NCBI GenBank assembly: GCA_031308135.1
Contig: JAHLJT010003187.1
Span: forward strand, 1-64,000
DNA length: 64,000 nt
Direction of reading: 5' to 3'
DNA from: Acheta domesticus
Taxonomy: Eukaryota; Arthropoda; Insecta; Orthoptera; Gryllidae
The notes beneath the pieces were generated by a model. That model made no database searches, was not told the origin of the DNA, and saw only the letters and a program-made list of their open reading frames with translations. Positions 56,036 to 64,000 of this stretch are shown piece by piece. The position numbers and the translations under genes are program-made. Positions within the stretch are counted from its first letter, which is position 1. Each line of letters begins with the position of its first letter.

Positions 56036-57650
56036 GCAGGTAGGTTTATACAACCTGGTGGCAGAACACTACTATTTACATATTCTAATTAGGAATATTA
56101 ATACAATGTAATTTTTAATTATGTTAAGATACATTTTTAACACAAAAATAATCTGATAATAATTATCACCAAGGAAATAATGACAATAATACCATTAATT
56201 CTACATTTTATTGCTGTCCTGCACAGTTATTATAACGAATAAATACACAACTATTTAAATATACTGCACTCTACTTCACTAGATTCGTACTTCTTTTTCT
56301 TCTTCTATCTTCTTTATAGCGGTACTCTCCACAACACGTCACGACACTAATTCAAAACTGCATTAAATATAATCCTCTGCCTTCGTCTTCATTTTCCTCT
56401 TTCCTTTTCATCTTCATCTGGCTTCGTTTTCTTCCTCTTCAGCAACATAGATATTTATTAAATTTGCATGTAGGTTCATACACGTAGGAGACAGAACACA
56501 ACAATTCACATATTACAATTAGCAGAGGCGGATTTATACTCGTCGCCCGCCCCCCTCGGCTCCATTAATTTTGCCGCCCCTGGAGAATTTATAATATTTA
56601 TAAAAAATGATTATGATGTGTAAAATGTATATATAAATTACTTAAAATATGAAGAAGTTATATTGTTTTAAATAATTATGGTATATTTTATTTCCTTATA
56701 TACAATTGTTATGTGTTCATAAATTTTATACTTGATAAAATGAATTACACCAATCTTTAACGATTGCTAGAAAACTATCATAAATAATAGAGGCAAACTT
56801 TGAAACCACATTTTACTAAATAGAATTTCATATTTAATGGCTTACATTCGGATATTTAATATATTCTGTTGTTTAGTATTAATTAACGTTTTGCAAGGAG
56901 TTCAAATTAATAAAATTCAAAATTTTATAATTTTAGGAAAATTTGCCGCCGCCCCCAAAACGAGCGACCCCGGGCTACAGCTCGTTCAGCCCATATGTAA
57001 ATCTGCCCCTGACAATTAGGAATATTAATACTTCGCAAATTTTTAATTGTTTTAAGAGAATAAATGTAATAATATTAACATACGATGATAACAATTATAA
57101 AAATAAAGGAAGTAAACACAACAATACCATTAACAATACATTTTATGGCTGCCATGCACAGTTATAAATAATACATACAGACTTTTAAATACACTCCACT
57201 CCACTTCACTGCACTTCAATTCACTTAGCTTCAAATCACTGCACTTCACACCACTTCACTTCACACCATATCACTTAATTAACTTCACTTCATTTCATTA
57301 ACTACAATACACTTTCACTTCACGTTTACTTCTCTATTGCGCTACATTTCACAATACGTCGCGACGCTTCAAATTAATAATTCTTTGAATTTAACATCCT
57401 CTATTCGTCAAGATCCTCTAGTATCATCGTCGTCCTCTTTCTCTTCGGCCTGCACGTTGATCTTCGTCAGCTTTCTTCCTCATCACCCTTCGTCTTTTTC
57501 CTCCACTGCTTTTGCCTTCACCTTCTTGAGCTATCGTCTTATTCCTCTTCCGCATACGTCTTGAACCTCTTGTGCCATTGCGTTCTTCCTCTTACACCTT
57601 CTCCTTGATCTTCTTGTGCCTTCGTCTCCTTCCTGTTCAGTCTCGAAGAT
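56036..57650. repeat. Diverged satellite monomers with CACTT/CACTG pentamers
   Basis: Landmarks shared with the later units: TTTCTGCAGGTAGGTTTATACA, ACAATTAGGAATATTAATAC, GGCTGTCCTGCACAGTTAT and then a short pentamer run (CACTC, CACTT, CACTG near 56266-56280 and 57187-57260). One monomer is interrupted by the hAT element at 56523-57011. Confidence 0.75.
56523..57011. mobile_element. hAT-type MITE, 489 bp, inserted in the satellite
   Basis: Ends are CAGAGGCGGATTTA and, in complement, CAGGGGCAGATTTA. ACAATTAG is duplicated at 56515-56522 and 57012-57019, within the ACAATTAGGAATATT landmark of the satellite monomer, so the empty site is visible in neighbouring monomers. The interior is AT-rich with GC-rich ends and has no transposase. 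Confidence 0.9.
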
Positions 57651-57900
57651 AGAGATTAATTATATCTGCAGTAAAGTTCATACACCTAGGTTATAGAACA
57701 CAACAATTTACATTTTACAATTAGGAATATTAATATATTTTTAATTTAAATTATTTTCAGAGAATAAAAGTAATATTAACATTATCAGATACTGAAAACA
57801 GTGATAATAAAAGAAGTACTAACTATAACAGCATTAACAATTCATTTTATGGCTGTCCTGCGAAGTTCTTTAAACTATTAAATACTTGAATTTTTAACTG

Positions 57901-58460
57901 CACGGCACTGCACGGCACTGCACGGCACTGCACGACACTGCACGACACTGCACTGCACTGCACTGCACTGCACTGCACTGCACGGCAAGGCACGGCACGG
58001 CTCGGCACGGCTAGGCTCGGCACGGCTAGGCTCGGCACGGCTAGGCTCGGCACAGCTAGGCGCGGCACTGCTAGGCGCGGCACTGCTAAGCGCGGCACGG
58101 CTAGGCGCGGCACTGCTAGGCGCGGCACGGCTAGGCGCGGCACGGCTAGGCTCGGCACGGCTAGGCTCGGCACGGCTAGGCTCGGCCAGGCTCGGCACGG
58201 CTAGGCTCGGCACGGCTAGGCTCGGCACGGCTAGGCTCGGCTAGGCTCGGCACGGCTAGGCTCGGCTAGGCTCGGCACGGCTAGGCTCGGCACGGCTAGG
58301 CTGGGCACGGCTTGTCTGGGCACGGCTAGGCTGGGCACGGCTAGGCTGGGCACGGCTAGGCTGGGCACGGCTAGGCTGGGCACGGCTAGGCTGGGCACGG
58401 CTAGGCTGGGCACGGCTAGGCTGGGCACGGCTAGGCTCGGCTCGGCACGGCACGGCACGG
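57901..58460. repeat. Pentanucleotide array 1 (560 bp)
   Basis: 112 pentamers in unbroken register: a CACTG/CACGA zone, then CTAGG-CGCGG-CACTG, then CTAGG-CTCGG-CACGG, then CTAGG-CTGGG-CACGG, and a closing run of CACGG. The Ala/Pro/Ser/Val-rich ORFs on the minus strand are products of the 15-base period and not genes. Confidence 0.95.
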
Positions 58461-58803
58461 CACGATCTTGATCCTCTTGTGCCTTCGTGTTTTTCCTTTT
58501 ACACCTTCGCCTTGCTCTTTTTGTGCCATCGTCTCCTTCCTCTTCAACCTCCTAGAGATTAATTATATCTGCAGTTAAGTTCATACACCTAGGTTACAGA
58601 ACACAAGAATTTACATTTTACAATTAGGAATACTAATACATTTTGATTTTAAATTATTTTAAGAGAATAGAAGTAATATTAAGAATATCAGATACTGAAA
58701 ACAGTGATAATAAAAGAAGTACTAACTATAACAGCATTAGCAATTCATTTTATGGCTGTCCTGCGAAGTTCCTTAAACTATTAAATACTTGAATTTTTAA
58801 CTG
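58461..58803. repeat. 343-bp spacer 1
   Basis: CT-rich head (TCTTGATCCTCTTGTGCC), then CTGCAGTTAAGTTCATACACC, the ATTAGGAATACTAATAC landmark and the GGCTGTCCTGCGAAGTTCC tail. Same length as spacers 2 and 3 and nearly identical to them. Confidence 0.9.
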
Positions 58804-59343
58804 CACGGCACTGCACGACACTGCACGACACTGCACTGCACTGCACTGCACTGCACTGCACGACACTGCACTGCACTGCACGACACTGCACGACACTGCA
58901 CGACACTGCACTGCACTGCACGGCAAGGCACGGCACGGCTCGGCACGGCTAGGCTCGGCACGGCTAGGCTCGGCACAGCTAGGCGCGTCACTGCTAGGCG
59001 CGGCACTGCTAGGCGCGGCACGGCTAGGCGCGGCACTGCTAGGCGCGGCACGGCTAGGCGCGGCACTGCTAGGCTCGGCACGGCTAGGCTCGGCACGGCT
59101 AGGCTCGGCACGGCTAGGCTCGGCCAGGCTCGGCACGGCTAGGCTCGGCACGGCTAGGCTCGGCACGGCTAGGCTCGGCTAGGCTCGGCACGGCTAGGCT
59201 CGGCACGGCTAGGCTCGGCACGGCTAGGCTCGGCACGGCTAGGCTGGGCACGGCTAGGCTGGGCACGGCTAGGCTGGGCACGGCTAGACTGGGCACGGCT
59301 AGGCTGGGCACGGCTAGGCTCGGCTCGGCACGGCACGGCACGG
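58804..59343. repeat. Pentanucleotide array 2 (540 bp)
   Basis: 108 pentamers in register with the same zone order as array 1. The CACTG/CACGA zone contains more CACGA. Confidence 0.95.
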
Positions 59344-59686
59344 CACGATCTTGATCCTCTTGTGCCTTCGTGTTTTTCCTTTTACACCTTCGCCTTGCTA
59401 TTTTTGTGCCATCGTCTCCTTCCTCTTCAACCTCCTAGAGATTAATTATATCTGCAGTTAAGTTCATACACCTAGGTTACAGAACACAAGAATTTACATT
59501 TTACAATTAGGAATACTAATACATTTTGATTTTAAATTATTTTAAGAGAATAGAAGTAATATTAAGAATATCAGATACTGAAAACAGTGATAATAAAAGA
59601 AGTACTAACTATAACAGCATTAACAATTCATTTTATGGCTGTCCTGCGAAGTTCCTTAAACTATTAAATACTTGAATTTTTAACTG
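59344..59686. repeat. 343-bp spacer 2
   Basis: Nearly identical to spacer 1, with isolated substitutions such as CTATTTTTG for CTCTTTTTG near 59398. Confidence 0.9.
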
Positions 59687-60301
59687 CACGGCACTGCACG
59701 GCACTGCACGACACTGCACGACACTGCACGACACTGCACTGCACTGCACGACACTGCACGACACTGCACGACACTGCACTGCACTGCACGGCAAGGGAAG
59801 GCACGGCACGGCTCGGCACGGCTAGGCTCGGCACGGCTAGGCTCGGCACGGCTAGGCTCGGCACAGCTAGGCGCGTCACTGCTAGGCGCGGCACTGCTAG
59901 GCGCGTCACTGCTAGGCTCGGCACGGCTAGGCGCGGCACGGCTAGGCGCGGCACTGCTAGGCTCGGCACGGCTAGGCTCGGCACGGCTAGGCTCGGCACG
60001 GCTAGGCTCGGCCAGGCTCGGCACGGCTAGGCTCGGCACGGCTAGGCTCGGCTAGGCTCGGCACGGCTAGGCTCGGCTAGGCTCGGCACGGCTAGGCTCG
60101 GCTAGGCTCGGCACGGCTAGGCTCGGCACGGCTAGGCTCGGCACGGCTAGGCTCGGCACGACTAGGCTCGGCACGGCTAGGCTGGGCACGGCTAGGCTGG
60201 GCACGGCTAGGCTGGGCACGGCTAGGCTGGGCACGGCTAGGCTGGGCACGGCTAGGCTGGGCACGGCTAGGCTCGGCACGGCTAGGCTCGGCACGGCACG
60301 G
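59687..60301. repeat. Pentanucleotide array 3 (615 bp)
   Basis: 123 pentamers in register; the longest array. It includes a CAAGG-GAAGG variant and a CACGA-CTAGG variant (near 60165) shared with array 4 only. Confidence 0.95.
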
Positions 60302-60644
60302 CACGATCTTGATCCTCTTGTGCCTTCGTGTTTTTCCTTTTACACCTTCGCCTTGCTCTTTTTGTACCATCGTCTCCTTCCTCTTCAACCTCCTAGAGAT
60401 TAATTATATCTGCAGTTAAGTTCATACACCTAGGTTACAGAACACAAGAATTTACATTTTACAATTAGGAATACTAATACATTTTGATTTTAAATTATTT
60501 TAAGAGAATAGAAGTAATATTAAGAATATCAGATACTGAAAACAGTGATAATAAAAGAAGTACTAACTATAACAGCATTAACAATTCATTTTATGGCTGT
60601 CCTGCGAAGTTCCTTAAACTATTAAATACTTGAATTTTTAACTG
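60302..60644. repeat. 343-bp spacer 3
   Basis: Same length and content as spacers 1 and 2. Confidence 0.9.
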
Positions 60645-61204
60645 CACGGCACTGCACGACACTGCACGACACTGCACGACACTGCACTGCACTGCACGAC
60701 ACTGCACGACACTGCACGACACTGCACGACACTGCACGACACTGCACTGCACTGCACGGCAAGGGAAGGCACGGCACGGCTCGGCACGGCTAGGCTCGGC
60801 ACGGCTAGGCTCGGCACAGCTAGGCGCGTCACTGCTAGGCGCGGCACTGCTAGGCGCGTCACTGCTAGGCTCGGCACGGCTAGGCGCGGCACGGCTAGGC
60901 GCGGCACTGCTAGGCTCGGCACGGCTAGGCTCGGCACGGCTAGGCTCGGCACGGCTAGGCTCGGCCAGGCTCGGCACGGCTAGGCTCGGCACGGCTAGGC
61001 TCGGCACGGCTAGGCTCGGCTAGGCTCGGCACGGCTAGGCTCGGCACGGCTAGGCTCGGCACGGCTAGGCTCGGCACGACTAGGCTCGGCACGGCTAGGC
61101 TGGGCACGGCTAGGCTGGGCACGGCTAGGCTGGGCACGGCTAGGCTGGGCACGGCTAGGCTGGGCACGGCTAGGCTGGGCACGGCTAGGCTCGGCACGGC
61201 ACGG
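60645..61204. repeat. Pentanucleotide array 4 (560 bp)
   Basis: 112 pentamers in register. It shares the CAAGG-GAAGG and CACGA-CTAGG variants with array 3, so these two are the youngest duplicate pair. Confidence 0.95.
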
Positions 61205-63055
61205 CACGATCTTGATCCTCTTGTGCCTTCGTGTTTTTCCTTTTACACCTTCGCCTTGCTCTTTTTGTGCCATCGTCTCCTTCCTCTTCAACCTCCTAGA
61301 GATTAATTATATCTGCAGTTAAGTTCATACACCTAGGTTACAGAACACAAGAATTTACATTTTACAATTAGGAATACTAATACATTTTGATTTTAAATTA
61401 TTTTAAGAGAATAGAAGTAATATTAAGAATATCAGATACTGAAAACAGTGATAATAAAAGAAGTATTATAATAATAATAGCATTGACAATTCATTTGATG
61501 GCTTACCTGCGCAGTTCCGTAAACTATTAAATACACGAATTGTTAAATATACCACACTGCACTTAACTTCACCTCACTACACTTCACTTCAGTACACTAC
61601 ATATTACCACACATCACTACACTGCACTGCACTTTCATATTCACTACTTCGCTACACTTTAGAAAACTTCACGACAATTCAAATAAAAAATTGTTTGAAT
61701 ATATTTTTGCCTTCCCCTTGATCCTCTAGTGCCATCGTCTTCCTTTTTCTCATCCGCCTTCGCCTTGTTTCTTTTGCGTTTTCGTCTTCTTCCTCTTCAG
61801 CCTTCGCCTTGATGCTCTTGTGCCTTCGTGTTTTTCCTCTTACACCTTTGCCTTGATCCTCTTGTGCCTCCGTCTCCTTTCTCTTCAGCCTCAGAGATAG
61901 AGATTAAATGTATCTGCAGTGAAGTTCATACACCTAGGTTACAGAACACAAGAATTTAGATTTAACAATTACGAATATTAGTACATTTTGATTTTAAATT
62001 ATTTTAAAGAGAATAAAAGTAATATTAATATTATCAGATAATGAAAACAGTGATAATAAATCATTACTAACAATAATAGTATTACCAATTCATTTTATGG
62101 GTTTTCTACGCAATTCCTTTAACTATTAAATACAGGAATTTTTAAACATACCACACTCCACTTAACTTCACCTCACTACACTATCTATCACTATATTTCA
62201 CTGCACTGCACTTTTATATTCAATACTTCGCTACATTTCAGAAAACTTCACGAGAATCCAAATCAAAAATTCTTTGAATGTATTTTTTTGCCTTCACCAT
62301 GATCCTCTAGTGGCATAGTCTTCCTGTTTCTCTTCCGCCTTTGCCTTGTTTCTCTTGTGCTTTCGTCTTCTTCCTCTTACATCATCACCATCTTCTTGCG
62401 CCTTCGTCTTCTTTCTCTTCAGCCTCATAGATAGAGATTTATTAAATATGCAGTGAAGTTCATACACCAAGGTTACAGAACACAAGAATTTAGATTTAAC
62501 AATTAGGAATATTAATCCATTTTGATTTTAAATTTTAAGAGAATAAAAGGAATATTAATATAATCAGATAATGAAAACAGTGATAATAAAGGAAGTACTA
62601 ACAATAATAGCATTAACAATTCATATTATGGCAGTCCTGCGCAGTTCTTTAAATTATTAATACATGAATTTTTAAACATACCACACTCCACTTCACTTCA
62701 CTACCCTTCACTACACATATCTACATTTCACTACTCATCACTACACTGCACTGCACTTTAGTTTCAATTTTACTACTTCGCTACAGTTTAGGAAACTTCA
62801 CGGCAATCCAAATCAAAAAATTCTTTGAATACAATTTTTTGCCTTCACCATGATCCTCTAATGCCATCGTCTTCCTGTTTCTCTTCCGCCTTCGCCTTGT
62901 TTCTTTTGTGCTTTCGTCTTCTTCCTCTTCCGCCTTGGTCTTCATCGTCTTGTGCCTTCTTCATCCTATTCTTTTTCCACCATGAACCTCTTGTGCATTC
63001 TGTGATCTTCTCTTCTGCCTTCGCTTTGATCCTCATCTCTTCTGTTTCGTCTTCA
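61205..63055. repeat. Diverged satellite monomers without GC-rich arrays
   Basis: Three further monomers carry the same landmarks (TCTGCAGT, ACAATTAGGAATATTA or close forms, GATAATGAAAACAGTGATAATAAA), but where the arrays would stand there are only short AT-richer pentamer runs (CACTT, CACTA, CACTG) at about 61550-61635, 62150-62215 and 62680-62760. Confidence 0.8.
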
Positions 63056-63240
63056 TTCGAGTGGCCTAGCTGTTCGGCAAAACACTCGTTAGTAATGTAC
63101 ATTTATAAAGCCCTTTTCCCCAGTAGGCCAATGGTTTTGAAGATTGACTCTGCAACTAAACCTAATGTTAAAAAACGAATAGTCGTCTACAGAAAAACGT
63201 GTTATCAAAATAGTAATAACAGCAATTTCAAGTAATCCCA
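63056..63240. repeat. Truncated repeat unit R4
   Basis: The conserved head (GAGTGGCCTAGCTGTTCGGC) follows a CT-rich tract directly; the body stops after about 180 bases, where the next unit begins. Confidence 0.75.
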
Positions 63241-63277
63241 GCCTTCGTTCTCCCTCCGCCTAATATATTCACATTAT

Positions 63278-64000
63278 CCGAGTGACCTAGCTGTTCGGCA
63301 AAACACTAGTTTCGAGTATAAATGTGTAGAGTTCTTCTTCCTCTGTAGGCCATTGGCTCTGAAGATTGACACTGCAACTGAACCTAATGATAAAATACAT
63401 GATGCTAAAAAACATGATGCTAAAACACAATGCTAAAACATGATGCTAAAACATGATGCTAAAACATGATGTCAAAACACGATGCCAAAACACGATGCCA
63501 AAACATGATGCCAAAACATGATGCTAAAACATGATGCTAAACATGATGCTAAAACATGATGCTAAACATGATGCTAAACATGATGCTAAACATGATGCTA
63601 AAAACCTTATGCTAAAAAACAGTAATCTACAAAAAATCATATAATGACGATTAAAAAAACATCACTAAAAACATTGAAACTTTCAGAAAAAAGGAAGTAA
63701 AAACATAATATCATAACATCATACTACATAAAATCATAACATATTCTAAATGGGGCTGAAAATATTAAAAAATGAAACAATTTTACAGCATTCTTCCGTA
63801 ATCTGTAAGAACGACAATATTAAAACCACCAAGTCGTCAAATAAAGTAAACAAAATAAAATAAATATCAACTCAGAAACTGCATAAAATTAGCACCAACA
63901 CGTAGAACAGCGGACGCTAAAAAATTAATAAATGAGCAAGGAAAAAAAACACTAAATAATAAACCATTGGTACCCAAGTCACAAACAAGCATACACAACT
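63278..64000. repeat. Repeat unit R5, with internal minisatellite, runs off the window
   Basis: The head and body are nearly identical to R3 (54597), apart from an expanded minisatellite at 63393-63617. Confidence 0.8.
63393..63617. repeat. ACATGATGCTAAA minisatellite
   Basis: About 17 units of 12-14 bases (ACATGATGCTAAAA with ACGATGCC and short forms). In R3 the same place has only about one and a half units (AACATCATGATAAAA), so this is a local expansion. Confidence 0.9.

Noticed and set aside
57901..61204. True telomeric (TTAGG)n repeat
   Set aside because: No TTAGG run exists; the pentamers are CACGG, CTCGG, CTAGG and CACTG types, and the array is bounded by spacer on both sides.
57901..61204. 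CRISPR array, because of repeat and spacer alternation
   Set aside because: The spacers are identical to each other and 343 bp long, the repeats are hundreds of bases, and the genome is eukaryotic.
57847..61291. Long minus-strand ORFs rich in Ala, Pro, Ser, Arg and Val
   Set aside because: The pentamer array has a 15-base super-period, so several frames are open at once. Codons follow the repeat, and the ORFs have no independent start or domain.
52843..63300. Pol III promoter in the R-unit head (GTTCGGCAAAACAC looks faintly like a B-box)
   Set aside because: The match to GGTTCGANNCC is poor and no A-box stands at the right distance.

Overview
The window is eukaryotic, AT-rich and almost wholly made of transposable elements and satellites. 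It looks like a large, repeat-rich arthropod genome, most likely an insect. The grounds are THAP/P-element-type transposases, I-clade LINEs with RNase H, an R2-like LINE ending in (AAT)n, piggyBac, hAT, Harbinger and Crypton-type remnants, and intron-containing fragments with GT..AG borders. A cockroach-like insect is a guess from general resemblance and cannot be proved here. I see no bacterial-type genes, operons, CRISPR array or rRNA.

Layout. 1-2.3 kb: 3' part of a decayed R2-like LINE. 2.4-4.3 kb (minus): two decayed transposon proteins, one DUF7869-like and one tyrosine-recombinase-like (Crypton type). 4.6-16 kb: a pair of roughly 1.1-1.4 kb inverted repeats enclosing a short TIR element, an inner inverted-repeat pair, a THAP/P-element-like transposase pseudogene (7.5-10.6 kb) and a Ty3/gypsy integrase remnant (14-14.7 kb, minus). 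16-20 kb: non-coding, with microsatellites, a GC-rich island and a tandem duplication. 20.3-21.7 kb (minus): the one intact cellular-looking gene part, the last exon of a 15-finger C2H2 zinc-finger protein. 22-28.3 kb: AT-rich repeats, a hAT (DUF4371) transposase exon and a 766-bp Harbinger-type element with TTA target duplications. 28.5-34.2 kb (minus): a nearly complete I-clade LINE with gag-like ORF1, endonuclease, reverse transcriptase and RNase H, broken by a few small frameshifts. 34.7 kb: tRNA-related SINE. 37.5-41.7 kb: a second, decayed LINE. 41.8-43.4 kb: a third RT fragment split by a 920-bp piggyBac element flanked by TTAA. 44.4-50.7 kb: a second THAP/P-like transposase copy that contains six tandem 60-63 bp exons. 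51.2-52.8 kb: a 777-bp hAT element inserted into another copy of itself. 52.8-64 kb: satellite territory, namely about 0.9-kb repeat units, CT-rich tracts, and a higher-order array in which constant 343-bp spacers alternate with 540-615 bp pentanucleotide arrays.

The genes do not form a pathway. The connection is genomic: elements inserted into elements, with target-site duplications that often give the order of events. The strongest unusual structures are the tandem microexon array (45.7-46.7 kb), the self-nested hAT element (51.2-52.8 kb), the pentamer higher-order satellite (57.9-61.2 kb) and the nested inverted repeats around both P-like copies.
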